Source: Adiantum capillus-veneris
Taxonomy: Eukaryota > Streptophyta > Polypodiopsida > Polypodiales > Pteridaceae
Reading direction: 5' to 3'
Assembly: GCA_014529385.2 (NCBI GenBank)
Contig: CM043960.1
Location: 22,621,719 to 22,685,718, forward strand
Length of the DNA: 64,000 bases
Position numbers and translations under genes: made by a program. The notes beneath the pieces are model-generated. The model was not told the DNA's origin, made no database searches, and saw only the letters and a program-made list of their open reading frames with translations. Below, piece by piece: positions 44,095 through 56,032 of this stretch. The first letter of the stretch is position 1. Every line of letters starts with the position of its first letter.

Positions 44095-46487
44095 ATGGAC
44101 TCCAAAAGCGGCTAATAGAAATGCAAAAAACTTGTATGAACTATTGATAGACAAGTGGGCAATCCATATACAAAGCGGCAAACAAAAATGGCAAATTTAG
44201 AGATCGTTTCTGATTTTTTTTGTGTTTTTTGGTCAAAAACTCTAGAAACGGCTTGCGCACTTGCCATTTCTACTTGCCTCTCTTATGTGTAGCGGAAATG
44301 TTTAAGGATTGAGCTCGGATCTAGTACTCCACACAAACACAAGATTACTTCACTTGAAAAGAGAAACTCAATTGAACACAATGAAGGAGAGAGAGATAGA
44401 GAGAGAGAGAGAAAAGAGAGACGACACTGCATGTCGGATCCCAACCACCCTAAAGGGTCCCCTTGCTTTGTTGCCAGAGCAAGTGCTTGCTTTTATTACT
44501 TGCACAAATGCTGATACAATGGTTCTAGATGTCAAGATGCTAATGGGTACTGGCTAGAGATGCTTGGTACTGCTCAGATGCTCATGGGTACTTGCTAGAG
44601 ATGCTTAGTATTGTTGAGATGTTGATGGGTACTTGATGTAGATACTTGGTACTGTGAGGCTAAGTGCTAAATACTGGAAACGCTAATGCATGCGACTAAA
44701 TTTTGTAGTCACTGGAGATAGAAGCTGAACGTTGATATGAGGAGGTGCTGAAAAACGATGATGCTGATGGTGGCGATACTGGCTAAAAAAACGCTGATTG
44801 GGGAGGCTGAAATTCTCTAAAGATAAGGATTAAAAAACGTTGGTGTTCGTAGGGCTGAAATCTGCTAACGCTAGGGTGCTGAAAATTTTGGCGATGAAAA
44901 GGGTCAACTCCTGAAATTCTGATGCTAATGCTGGTGTTGAAACTATAAACGCTAGAGAAGTTGGCTGAGGTGCTGTGGGTACTAGTTTAGGTACTGCATG
45001 GTACTATTGGTACTTGTTCTTGCCTTCAAGTGTGACCCCTAGGGTCACCTATATAACAAGGAAAAGTTGGGTCAAGCAATCATAAACTGAGCCTCCACGA
45101 TCCTTATCAAATAAATGCTTAAAATGTCACTTATTATTATTAAGTAACTTAAGGGACTATTCACATGCCTATATGCTCGATTGACTGTACTATACAAGAG
45201 AGGGTATGCAACAATGACCTGCTTGAACATGCACGTCCTGCCAGAGGCTACAAAGTGCCATGCTAGGTCCTAAGCTAACTAAAAGTGATGCAAAACTTTA
45301 GCAAAAGCTTGTCCACGTGACACATCTGCAATGCGCATGTGACAACCGCTTTGCACATGGCTTTCCCTTGTTCCTATTGATGGTTTGGGCAAGCTGTATG
45401 CGAAGCGATAAGAGGGGAACTTGTTTCTAAAGTTCATTTACATTTTCATGAAAAAGCACAAACAGACCCTCAAAAACGGCTTGTTCTCTTGACGTTTGCC
45501 CTTGCTGCTTCACACACGGCTTGCCCCTGTGTCTATTGATGGTTTGTGCAAGCCATGTGTGAAGTGAGAAAGCAAAAACGACAAGAGGACAAGCAATTTC
45601 TGGAGTCCCTTTGTGTTTTCTCTTTTACAAACACAAATGGACTTCAAATACGGTTTGCGCACTTGTCATTTTTGCTTGCTACTTTGCACACGGCTTACCA
45701 TTGTGCAAATTGATGGTTTGGATAGCTCAGTGAAAAGCGGCAAGCATAAACAATAAGAGGGTAAGTAGTCTATTTGCGTGTTTCAAAAGAAAAAAACAAA
45801 CGAACTCCAGAAACAACTAGCCCTCTTATCATTTGTGCTGACAAAAATGCATATAGCCTGCCCAAACCAACAATAGGAAAGTAGGCAAGCCATATACAAA
45901 ATGCGGCAAACAAAAATGTCAAGTGCGCAAGGTGTTTCTAAAGTCTATTTACATTTTTCTTAAAAAAGCAAACAAACTTTCAGAATCGTGTTTTGCACTT
46001 GCCATTCCTCCTTGCTGCTTTGTAGATGGTTTGCCCTTGTGTCTATTGATGGTTTGAACAAACTGTGTATAAAGCGGCAAGTACAAATGACAAGAGAACA
46101 AGCCATTTTTTAAGTTCATTTGCTTTTTTAATAGAACAAATGCAAATGGACTCAAAAAACATACTCCCCTCTTGCCATTTGTGCTAACAAGAACGCATAT
46201 GACTTGTTTAAACCATCAATACGTACAAGGGTAACCTGAATGAAAAGAAACAAGCAAAAATGTCAAGTGCAAACGCCATTTCTAAAGTTCGTTTGCATTT
46301 TTCACAGACTTTAGAAATGGCTTGCAAACTTGTCATTTCTGCTTGTTGCATGCGGGTTTAAGCAAGTCGTATACAAAGCAAAAAGTAAAAACGGCAAGAG
46401 GACGAGTTCGTTTGCATTTTTTCTCTTAAAAATGTAAACAGAGTTCAAAAATGGCTTGTGCACTTGTCATTTTTGTTTGCTTCTTTG
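44095..46487. repeat. Tandem array of palindromic ~165-bp units, left part
   Basis: Each unit is itself an inverted repeat: a left arm of about 70-80 bp (ggacttcaaaaacggcttg...cttgtcatttttgcttgc..ctttg..tacggcttgcc), a short loop containing tctattgatggtttg or its reverse complement, and a right arm that is the reverse complement of the left. Loop centres lie near 44150, 45378, 45532, 45700, 45865, 46042, 46205 and 46350. One unit is split by the insertion at about 44288-45344. The array continues at 49686-50130 beyond a copia insertion. Confidence 0.85.
44288..45344 (-). mobile_element. LTR-like insertion within a palindromic unit
   Basis: This segment separates the two halves of one palindromic unit. 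It begins near tgtgtagcggaaatg and ends near gcatgtgaca, so TG...CA ends are possible. It has a GA tract (44387-44420), many GGTACT and GATGCT words from 44510 to 45010, and on the minus strand a TATATAGG box near 45052. A solo LTR in minus orientation is the simplest reading, but no target duplication is found. Confidence 0.45.
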
Positions 46488-46714
46488 TGTTGGAATTAGG
46501 GTTGTAGGAAAACACACACAGCTTAGAGAAGATGAAGGAAGCTCAAGGGACACAACAGAGAGTTTACTACTTAGTGTGCAATGGAAAGATTGATAGCCCT
46601 AGAATGACGGGTGTATATACAATGCATGGGAAAAAAACCGCCTAGTGAGGGAAAAAATGCCCCGACGGTCCTAAGTGTGTTCACACACATCACTACCACA
46701 TGTATATGGTAACA
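46488..46714 (-). repeat. 3' LTR of truncated copia element
   Basis: 227 bp with inverted ends TGTT...AACA; the PPT lies at 46715-46725 on the minus strand. No second copy exists in the window. Confidence 0.75.
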
Positions 46715-46840
46715 AATCCCCCTGGAGTGATGCGGTGAACGAGAGCTGGCACATGAATAAAGGGAAGTGCCATGCCATGAGGACATGATCAGTCCACAAA
46801 GGGGAGTAAGCCCAAAGCTTTGCGGAAAGCTTCAAACTTC

Positions 46841-47340
46841 TCATGAGACAATGCCTTTGTGAAAAAGAAGATCTGCAAGGTTGTCCTGTGTTGGCACATA
46901 AGCCAAGCTGATCTCGCCTGCTGAGAGCCTCTCCTTGACATAGTGGTAATGTACCTCAATGTGCTTTGTGCGAGCATGAAAAATTGGGTTCCTTGCAACT
47001 GCCAATGCGCTCTGACTGTTAGTGTGGATAGTGTTGGCAGTGTCCTGTCCAACACCCAAATGAGCCATAAGGCGTTTGAGCCATACACACTCAACCGTAG
47101 GCGTGAAGACTGCCCTATACTCAGTCTCACAACTAGAAGTGTCCATAGTAGGTTGCTTCTTTCTCAACCATGATATACATGAACTACCAAGCATGAAACA
47201 AAAAGCACTTGTGGACACTCGCGTGTCAAAACAACCAACCCAATCTGAGTCCGAAAAATCATGTAAGTTTGGCGAAAATGATCCACCGCTGGGATAAAAC
47301 AAGCCAAGATGTAAAGTGCCACTCAAGTATTGGAAAATCC
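46841..47340 (-). pseudogene. Copia RNase H
   Basis: DFSDSDWVGCFDTRVSTSAF, SCETEYRAVFTPTVECVWLK and TNSQSALAVARNPIFHARTK are the copia RNase H blocks, ending HIEVHYHYVKERL. The residue before SQSA, usually Asp (DNQSA), reads Asn. Open over 161 codons (47326-46841). Confidence 0.9.
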
Positions 47341-48190
47341 TCTTGACAGCCTGTCAATCCTCTTGACTACAAACTGAATATCTGGCTTCATGCTGCATAC
47401 ATAAATGAGGCATCCAACAATAGTTTGGTAAAGATTGACATCTGCAGGATCATCAGCATCATGAAGACTCAATTTCAAACCTGTTTCCATGGGAGTGGCA
47501 ATAGGTTTGCAATCCTCTAGTCCAAACTTAAATAGCAATGTCTCTATGTAACCTTGTCTGACAGAAGGTAATACCACCATCACATTGCTTAAATTGTATA
47601 CCCAAGTAATGATGCAACAACCCCAAATCTTTCATCGTGAAAGTAGCATTCAAATCAGCCTTAAATTCAACAATATGTCTCTCATTTGGTCCAATGATCA
47701 ACAAATCATTTACATAAAGAACCACAATGAGAAGTACATCACCCTCACACTTTACATACAATGTGCTTTCTGTTGGACTGTTATGAAAGCATCGTTTGAC
47801 CAAATGAGTGTCAGCCTTCTCATACCAAGCACGAGGAGATTGCACACCTTACCTCTTGTCCTTTCTTGACAAAACCGCGAGGCTACGTTACATAAACTTC
47901 CCCAAATATGTCACCATTCAAGAAAGAAATAACGATGTTTGACTGATGTACATCCCAACCAAAATGAGCTGCGAATGTAGATAGAACATGCACAGTAGTC
48001 ATACAACAAGTGGGAGAAAAAGTCTCTTCATAATCTTTGCCTTCCTACTGTGCATAACCCTTTGCAACAAGTCAAGCCTTATAGCGATCAATCTCACCAT
48101 CCGGCTTGCGTTTCAACTTGTAAACCCACTTTGTACCAATGGCCTTTTTGCCAGGAGGAAATCACATAAAGTCCATGTGTCATTTCTATA
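47341..48190 (-). pseudogene. Copia reverse transcriptase, catalytic Asp altered
   Basis: From the N side: GTKWVYKLKRKPDGEIDRYK, EGKDYEETFSP, then SPRAWYEKADTHL, LIVVLYVNDLLIIG and FTMKDLGLLHHYLGIQ. The catalytic YVDD reads YVND. Stops at about 48075, 47880 and 47848 and a frame change near 47530 inactivate it. Confidence 0.88.
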
Positions 48191-48620
48191 AGTGCATCAT
48201 ATTCTGATTGCATGACAACCATCCAGTTTTTTGAATTCTCTGCTTTATCAAAAGACAGAGGTTTCTCAACATCATGTAGGTTAGACACAGCCAAAGCATA
48301 ACAATCTGATGCATAAGATGCATGGCGAGAACTTGAACGAGTACAACTAGACAATGGTGTATCCAATTTACTGTTACACAAAGTATGCACCAGCCATTTT
48401 GACATACCTCTAGCCTGCTCATTCTCAGCCCTTTCCGCATCAAGTACAACATGTACATCATTGCCCAAGGACAGAGTTTTTATGGGTCCACAAACATCAC
48501 TATGCACAAGCTACAACCTGCATGTGGCCCTAACTAAACCATCCTTTAGAAACTTCAAACGCTACATCTTACCCAAAATATAGCCTTCACAAACATGTTT
48601 GGTAGGTGCTTCAGGAGGCG
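48191..48620 (-). pseudogene. Copia linker with integrase core deleted
   Basis: The GAG-pre-integrase end (VCEGYILGKM and LVHSDVCGPIKTLSLG) joins within a few codons (near 48455) to the post-integrase linker (VHVVLDAERAENEQ and EYDALIEMTHGLYVIS). In copia elements several hundred residues of integrase core lie between these blocks, so the core is deleted. Confidence 0.75.
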
Positions 48621-48699
48621 GCAAAGAAGTTTTTCATCTGAAATAGCCTTGGAATTCACAATTACATTTGCAAAATTTTGCCCATACTTGTCATACAAA

Positions 48700-49070
48700 G
48701 TGAGCTTATACAACCCACAACATAAAATGCTAGATGCAACAATTTCATCACTGAAACTGAGATCAATGTACTGTACATTTGTCATCCACAAATTTTACTA
48801 CAAGACGAAGTTTAGCAAGTGCGGATACAAACAAAATATTCTTCTTGATCCCAGGTACATAAAGTGCATCAACAAGAGTGAAAGAACTATCATTTGCAGC
48901 ACTAAGCACAATCTTTCCAACTCCTTGAACCGAATAAGAGGCATCATTGGCACAAGTAGCTGAATTCCCGTGAGGGACAGACTCAAGAGAGGTGAAAAAA
49001 TCATGATGTGAGATAATGTGCTTTGTAGCACCATATCAAAATACCACACATGTGAATCTGCAGCAACTGA
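48700..49070 (-). pseudogene. Copia protease with frameshift in its active site
   Basis: VWYFD is followed in the next frame by YGATKHIISHHDFF, so one base is missing at the DSGA-type active site (plus strand about 49034-49040). VGKIVLSAANDSSFTLVDAL and YVPGIKKNILFVSALAK, the downstream blocks of copia protease, are intact. Confidence 0.8.
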
Positions 49071-49685
49071 CATGCATGCATCATGGATAGCAGGATTATA
49101 GGTACACTATGCACTAAAAGCCCATTCTGCATCAACATAAACATCACAATCTCTTTTCACAGAAGACTCATAATAGCTGCATTTGTAGTGGATCCAACAT
49201 TTTCAGTGAAACCACCCTCTTTCTTCTTAGCCTCTTTGGCCTTCAACTTAGGACACTGCTTAATCAAGTGGTCATTAGCTTTACATTAATGGCAATGCAT
49301 CTTCTTTTTGCCCTTATCACCAGGATTTCCAGCCGAATAGCTGCCGGTAGAAGCATTAGAAACATGTGATTTTCCACTCGCAGAAGAACCATAAGAAGTG
49401 GCCACATTGCTATTACCACCCTTTCTTTGAGTAGCAATAAAAGCCTGTTTAACTGCACGTTGTCTAGTCCTGTTTTTTTTGGAAAGTGACTCTTGCAACA
49501 ACAATGTGCACACTGCATCAAAATTGACAACTTCAGGATTTCCTTGGGTCATAAGTCTCCAAGTACATAGCAAAAGTGTGGTAAGAGTTTGGCAAGGCAT
49601 CAAGAACAGCCTACACAAGGAAACTTTTTGAAATGACTTCACCTGCAGAAATAAGTTGCTCATTGATATCATATGGATTGCTCAA
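49071..49685 (-). pseudogene. Copia gag C-terminal part with zinc knuckle
   Basis: ISAGEVISKSFLVQAVLDAL, then a Ser/Gly-rich linker and a zinc knuckle CH.CKANDHLIKQC with a stop inside it. Truncated at 49685, where array sequence resumes. Confidence 0.75.
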
Positions 49686-50130
49686 TTGTCTATTGATGAT
49701 TTGAGCAAGCCGTATGTGTTCTTGTTAATAAAAATAGAAAGATGGCAAACCGTTTTTGAAGTATGTTTACATTTTTAAGAGAAAAAAACGCAGACTTTAG
49801 GAACAGCTTGTCATTTTGTTGTTTGTGCTGATCGCTTTGTATACGGCTTGTCCAAACCATCAATAGGTACAAGGGCAAACTGTTTGAGAAGCGGTAAACA
49901 CAAATGACAAGTGTATACACCATTTTTAAAGTCTCTTTGCGTTTTTTTAAATAAAATTTTTAAACACAAACGAACTTAAAAAACGGCTTGCACACTTGTC
50001 ATATGTGCTTGCCGCTTGGTATATGGCTTATCCACTTGCTTATTAATAGTTTGAGCTATCCGTATATGTTCTTATTAGCAAACACCACAAGACGACAAAT
50101 TGTTTTTGAAGTTTGTTTGTGTTAAAGAAA
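49686..50130. repeat. Palindromic ~165-bp array, right part
   Basis: Continuation of the array with loop centres near 49687 (forward), 49853 (reverse) and 50038 (forward). Confidence 0.8.
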
Positions 50131-50159
50131 AAGTGCAAACGTATTGATTTATAAACGGC

Positions 50160-50640
50160 TTGTCGTTTAAGTACATATTTAAGTTTAACCTTCAAACTAT
50201 AAATGTAAATTTTTAATTCAAAATGCAAATCTAATCGAAATGTTGATTTTAAATTAAACTTAAACATAATTGCATTTAACACATTGTAAAATCTATATTT
50301 TAAACTTAAATTTAACACTAGATATAAATCTAAACTTATAGTTTAAACTTAACTATAAATCCCAAATAATGAAATTTAAAAACATGAATCAAACACTTAA
50401 GTTTAAATCTAAAAATATAAACCCTAAATTTTTAAACTCAACATAAGTTGATAACAAAGTAAAAATGTAAATCTTACATTTTAAACATAAAAATAATCAT
50501 AAATTTAAAACTTAAAATTTAAATTTAAATTAAAACTTCAACCTTACATTGATCTTCAAAACAACTATAAGTAATTAACAAAAGAATAGTGTAATCCTTC
50601 ACATTCTATTTATTTTTTCTAAAACACAAATTTTAAAACA
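50160..50640. repeat. AT-rich low-complexity region
   Basis: Made largely of taaactta, aaatttaaa and related words; no gene. Confidence 0.8.
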
Positions 50641-50788
50641 TTGCTTTGAGTTTTGTTTATGTACGTGAGTGTTCGATTATGTGTACACAGGTCTACATTA
50701 TGCATGAGTAGATATGTAGTGTATGTGTGTCTTTTTTTGTGCACAACCGCACATCAAAGAGAGGGAAAGAGAGATGGTGGGTGGGAGT

Positions 50789-50790
<2 letters not shown>

Positions 50791-50832
<42 letters not shown>
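50791..50832. repeat. (GA)n microsatellite
   Basis: About 42 bp of GA followed by a T10 run at 50911-50921. Confidence 0.95.
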
Positions 50833-50836
<4 letters not shown>

Positions 50837-50929
50837 AAGCTTATCTGCAACATAAGGGGGGAAGGTGGATGCCGCGAATAGCTCAAAATGAGCTCGCACT
50901 GCAACTCAAATTTTTTTTTTTTGCCCTCA

Positions 50930-51880
50930 CGGACCGTCGATATTTACATCAATATCACAGTCAATATTTTTACGCGCATATTTACGCAGCGGGAAATCCA
51001 AAAAGTGCCACTCTTTTAGTCTCAATACGCTGAAGAGGTGCCAGTAGTGAAACTAAAATCTAAAGAAGCCTTGCACATGCGATTTTAATTTGTCTTTCTT
51101 TTTGTAAATGTATTTGATTGTGTTTTAGCCCTTATGTTTGTAAGATAATACTTTCTCGAACTTCATTAAGGTTCGTATGTGAAGCTAGTTGTGGACAAAT
51201 TCATCTTTTTGATCTTGGAATTCAATGGTTTGGCTGAATGATAGCACTAGGCTTGTGTTTGAGCCACAATAGCACGATACCATTAAGGTCCTCTCATATT
51301 GAAGAACCTTTTGGCATACCATTGTTTTCCAAAAAAAGATCAAAATAAAAAATATGTATAATTAAAACAATAAAAAACCACAAAGTGGGTTTTTAAATTT
51401 GATAGCATACACTATTTTGAGGCTTCAAACAAGTTGGTTTTTTCCCAAAATTAGTGTATGCATGGATCCTCATTATTTGGTTAAGCTAGCATTTTTTCAA
51501 ATGTAGCAACAAGATTAACCCACTTTGGCAACGTTTATTGGTCTGCCCAAAGGGCAAAGGCTATAGAGATGCCTTCTCTTTTTGTTGACTAAAATAGAAA
51601 AAAAGGTTGAGTTGTATTTTCAAGCATTTTTTGATAGACCAAAAATGCAGATTGATTGAAATAAGACACTGGACACTCATTTAAATATAGAGTGTGTAAA
51701 TCTAATGATGGACATGTCTTGAGTTTTGAAATATGAAATGAATGCTCATTTATAAAAAAAAAGATTTTGAACTGCCTTTGAAAGCATGAAACGTTGAGAG
51801 CGTTAGGTTAAATGATAAAGCCTTAGAGGCTCCACAAATCTTAAGACTCACCTTTTCATTTTGAAAAGTTCTTTCATCTT
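50930..51880. other. No recognised gene
   Basis: AT-rich spacer without long open frames or evident repeats. Confidence 0.5.
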
Positions 51881-51882
51881 TG

Positions 51883-52262
51883 AAACTCTAAGGAAGGCAT
51901 CTATCCTTTACCCGCTTTAATCTTTAGAGATTTTTGTTAGTTTAAACTCTAAGGAAGGCATCTATCCTTTACCCGCTGTAATCTTTAAAGATTTTTTATT
52001 TTTATTTTTTATCTTAAGCTAAGTCTAGAACTTTAGAGATTTTTGTTAGTTTAAACTCTAAGGAAGGCATCTATCCTTTACCGGCTGTAATCTTTAGAGA
52101 TTTTTTATTTTTATTTTTTATCTTAAGCTAAGTCTAGAACTTTAGAGATTTTTGTTAGTTTAAACTCTAAGGAAGGCATCTATCCTTTACCGGCTGTAAT
52201 CTTTAGAGATTTTTTATTTTTATGTTTTATCTTAAGCTTAGTCTAGAACTAAAGGATGTAGA
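51883..52262. repeat. Tandem repeat, 109-bp period
   Basis: Units start at 51883 (a 61-bp shortened version), 51944, 52053 and 52162, each with aaactctaaggaaggcatct. Full units are nearly identical, so the expansion is recent. Confidence 0.95.
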
Positions 52263-52433
52263 ACTTTTAAAGTAAGATCTTCAATGATCTAACGAGGACC
52301 TAAATTTTTTTCTCTTTTTGGCTTTCTAAAAAAACCCTTAATGTTGTGTTGGGTTAGAGAGATTTTCATTGTTTTCGGTGCATAATGAAAATTTATCTTT
52401 CATTTCATATCGTGACATATGTTTACTTTTTTT

Positions 52434-52590
52434 GCATTCTATTGTTTTAGAATGCTAAAATGAAGCTTCACCTTGCATAATTTTAGTAAATTTACACACA
52501 CACAAATATACATATGTTTTTTTTTTTTTTTGCATTCTATTGTTTTAGAATGCTGAAGTGAAACTTCACCTTGCATAATTTTGATATATT
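52434..52590. repeat. 98-bp-spaced direct repeat containing a hairpin
   Basis: gcattctattgttttagaat and about 30 further bases occur at 52434 and 52532. Each copy has a perfect 7-bp stem, GCATTCT/AGAATGC, with an 8-base loop. Confidence 0.85.
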
Positions 52591-52599
52591 CTATATAAA

Positions 52600-53730
52600 C
52601 ACACCCATCTATTAATTAGTTCTTTTTATTTCACATTTCATTTCACAACTTCAGATGGATTTACATTTCTTGCATTCTATAGCTTGATTCCAATCAGTGT
52701 TAATGTTCGAGAAAGTCTCTTTTATTAAGCAATTGTCGGTCGAGTTTCCTCCTCACAAAGAAGAAAACCGGAAATACTAGCAAAAATGTTGAGATTTACA
52801 TAATTTTTGGACGACCTTCTCACATATTTCATCGGTTTTTCTTCTGTTTATCATGTTTGTAGGTAGCTAGTCTCAATTTTCAATCAGCTCAAGACTAAGC
52901 CGAGGCAATCCTTTCCCAAACACTAAAACCAATTTAATTCACCCTAACAATTTTATCACTTTCTTATTGTTTTTGAAAGCCATCGTGACTCTTTTACTTG
53001 TTTTTAAAGAAAGTAAAACTTTGAATTAACGAAAGTGAAAAGGTTACATGGACCCACAGGTAAGAAAAGGGTCACCCCGAGACGCTAGAGTTTTAGGACT
53101 TAGAACTTTAGAGGTTTTAAACTGGAATTTACAGCTTAGGGATCTAAAGTTTTAAGTTTGTAAAAGGAGCTCTAGAGCTTAAAGATGTAGAATTTTTAAA
53201 GTGGGGTCTAGAGCATAGGGCTTTAAAGCTTAGGTGTAGAGCTTAAGGGTGCTTTTTTGATTCAATTCCCTGTGCTTTTTTTTTAATAAAAAAAGCTTAG
53301 AGATGTAGAGATTTTAAAGTGGCATCTAGACTCAGAACAAGGCCTAAAATTAACGCATAATTTTTTTGTCAAGGGATATTTTGCCTATCAAAACAAGTGC
53401 TTAAAAAAAATCTCATGTCATTTGACATGCTAGAATCCCAAAATTGCCTGTCGTTTTTTGTGTTTATACCCTTAAGCTAGTGTTATATATGGAAAATTAT
53501 ATAAGTTAATCGTATTACACAAAGCATATGAAAGGGGGCTTGAAAAATTGCATGTCAAAAAAAAATTTCTACTATGCCTGGCAGGCCTGGTGATTTTATC
53601 ACTTATATTAAGTGAAAGAAGGCCAGTGCCGCGTAGTGTCATGGGCACTCTTGACAATTGCAAAAGCCAAGTAAAAATCATACAAGTTGTATGCTTGCAG
53701 ACAAATCAAACTATGCAAAGTAGTGATACT
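52600..53730. other. No recognised gene
   Basis: AT-rich. Variants of a phrase like agatgtagaatttttaaagt recur near 52250, 53180 and 53295. Confidence 0.5.
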
Positions 53731-53735
53731 TCGTT

Positions 53736-53736
<1 letters not shown>

Positions 53737-53772
<36 letters not shown>
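53737..53772. repeat. (CT)n microsatellite
   Basis: 36 bp of CT. Similar tracts lie at 54839-54868 and 41391-41444. Confidence 0.95.
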
Positions 53773-53773
<1 letters not shown>

Positions 53774-53779
53774 GATTGT

Positions 53780-54835
53780 TGCTAACAAAATACAAGAGCT
53801 TCCTGCGGATAGGAGAGCTTTGAGTTGAGGGGAGCGGCCCCAAAATCATATGTCAAGCCGCGCAAATATATGGGGTTTTTGGTGACCACCTCCATCAATG
53901 GGGGGTTAGGAAACCATCAATTTACTCGCCATTCTTGACTGGAATTTCAGTGTGCAACCTATTGATGGGTTCCACATTAGCTGTTGTAGTTCCCTACAAC
54001 CACCTCCAATCACCTAAAGCCACTTGGTGGCATGGAAACAATGCCACATTAGCGTGCGGAATGTCTCTGCCACCTGCCAACCCATGCGTGCCACCTCAAC
54101 AGCCATCAACATAATACTTTGTCAAATTTTTTGTCTGTTGATGTGTCAATTGTGATGCATCCAATTGTGGCCTCCTTCCCTCCCGTACAACTGAGAATGG
54201 TAGTGCAGTAGCCATTTCCTATAAAACTTGCTTCCACTATGGCTCTCGGCCTTCGTCGGTCTTCTTGTGGTCGCCCACTATTAATTATAGGGAATGGCCA
54301 TTTCACAACCATTCCCTACACCTTGATAAGCATTAACGATTCATGACACTATAAGGAATATAGAGACCTTCATAGGGAAGACATCCGAGGTTGAGAAAGT
54401 GTGGGGTGCAAGGATGCATAAAAACAGCATTTGTGTTATATTTTGAATATGCTTATCTTGACGACAGCGTGTACGACACCAAATGGTGATAATTTCAAGT
54501 TTGTAATCTCGTTATGACCTTCATGACTATGCACTAGGACACATTGCGCTCTTGACTGCGGGACAAGGCACCACTTCTGTTTCTTATGAATTTTGGAGAG
54601 ACTTTGTGCCAACTCTCCAAAGTACTTCATATGGCACTTAAGTAGCTCATGTACTATATATAGCCATTCACTATTCTGCAAGGTGTTGTATAGAGAGAGA
54701 AGTTTGATCAATGCTTTGCTTTCCTTCATAGCTCTTTGAAGGCTGAATGCTTGGCATTAGAAGTGGAGAGCTCTCCTTCAATATCAACATGCACAACACA
54801 TAGAGCAAGTACAAATGTAGAAAGATCTCTACTAG

Positions 54836-54872
<37 letters not shown>

Positions 54873-55760
54873 ATCATGTAGAGAAGTTGTGTTATGCATA
54901 TTGTATGCAATGGTCATGAAAGTCTAACTCTAAGAGGTGCAGAGGTTGCAAATTGAGATCAAGTAGTTCTTAAGACAGGGCTTTGTGTCATTCAATGGGA
55001 TAAACATGCACTCAATGACACACACACACACACACGGGGGGGGGGGGGGATTTTAGTGGCTCTCCCTTTACTGAGGTGTGTAAATTCTTTTTCTATACTT
55101 ACAAAGATTTTGCCAAAGAATGACTACTAGGTCAAGGCCAAGTAATTAAGACTAGCTGTATACATGTCCAAGTATCTTCAAAAGAATTTTCAAGGCGCTT
55201 TTAAGCTTATAGCAAGTCTGCGTGGGATATCAAAACTTTTAATTTTCTTTTTGTGATTGCTCCCACTTCTTCTTAGTGGCCTTCATTAATTAATTAAATT
55301 GTAAGTTTCCTTTCCTAGCATTCCCAAAAGAAAAAGTGCCCCACCTTAGCTGTTCCCACGCAGCCCCTACCCCAGGCAAGCAACTGTCCCTCCCCTTCTT
55401 TCTCGCATTGGTCTCCCTCCTTGGTCACTGCCCACATTGCCCTCAACCTCAACCACTACCACAGGAGAGAGACAAAGAGAACCCCCCAATGCGTCTCCTA
55501 CCTTTGCACATCTGCACAAGAAACACAGAAAGAGACAAGGAGAACTCTTGGAGCTCCAACCGCTCCATCATTGCTGAGCGAGGGAGAGAGAGAGAGCCGC
55601 CCTTACAGATCGCTTACTAGCTATGCCCTCAAAGACTCCATATCTTTCGCCCTCCACCTTCCCTGCTCGATCGTCCCACAACATGTTGACACAATCAAAG
55701 CTCGCCCTCAATCCACCTTCCCCTGATGCATACTGCACAAGGAGCCTCTCCGGATCCCCG
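53780..55760. other. No recognised gene
   Basis: Contains a (CT)n tract (54839-54868) and (CA)n running into 14 G (55019-55049). Open frames here are short and either low complexity or without recognisable domains. Confidence 0.4.
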
Positions 55761-55769
55761 CACCATGCT

Positions 55770-55773
55770 TGCG

Positions 55774-55847
<74 letters not shown>
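55770..55847. repeat. (GC)n(GA)n microsatellite
   Basis: About nine GC units pass directly into GA to 55847. Confidence 0.97.
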
Positions 55848-55852
<5 letters not shown>

Positions 55853-56032
55853 CTGCGTGCAACAGCAACAGGCCACACAAAGAATGTGAAAAATGAAATG
55901 AAATGATATACTAACGTCTTCAAAAAAGCCCAAAATGAATACACGTGTAGATCAAAACATTGAGAAAATCTCATTTATTTCATTTTTTTACTTTTCCTCT
56001 TGACAACGTGTCTTATCCTCTCCGTTCTCCTC

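Larger units (their letters stand above)
46488..49685 (-). mobile_element. Truncated Ty1/copia retrotransposon, minus strand
   Basis: A 227-bp LTR (46488-46714, TGTTGGAATT...GGTAACA) with the PPT ccagggggat on its inner side lies at the left, which is the 3' end in this orientation. Coding relics follow in reverse order: RNase H, RT, a GAG-pre-integrase piece, protease and the nucleocapsid part of gag. The integrase core, the gag N-terminus, the PBS and the 5' LTR are missing. It sits inside a palindromic unit of the array. Confidence 0.88.

Noticed and set aside
44095-50130. CRISPR-like array
   Set aside because: Units are contiguous imperfect palindromes without unique spacers, in a plant nuclear context.
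50405-50430. Telomere-like aaaccctaaat
   Set aside because: Single imperfect occurrence in AT-rich sequence, not a tandem telomeric repeat.
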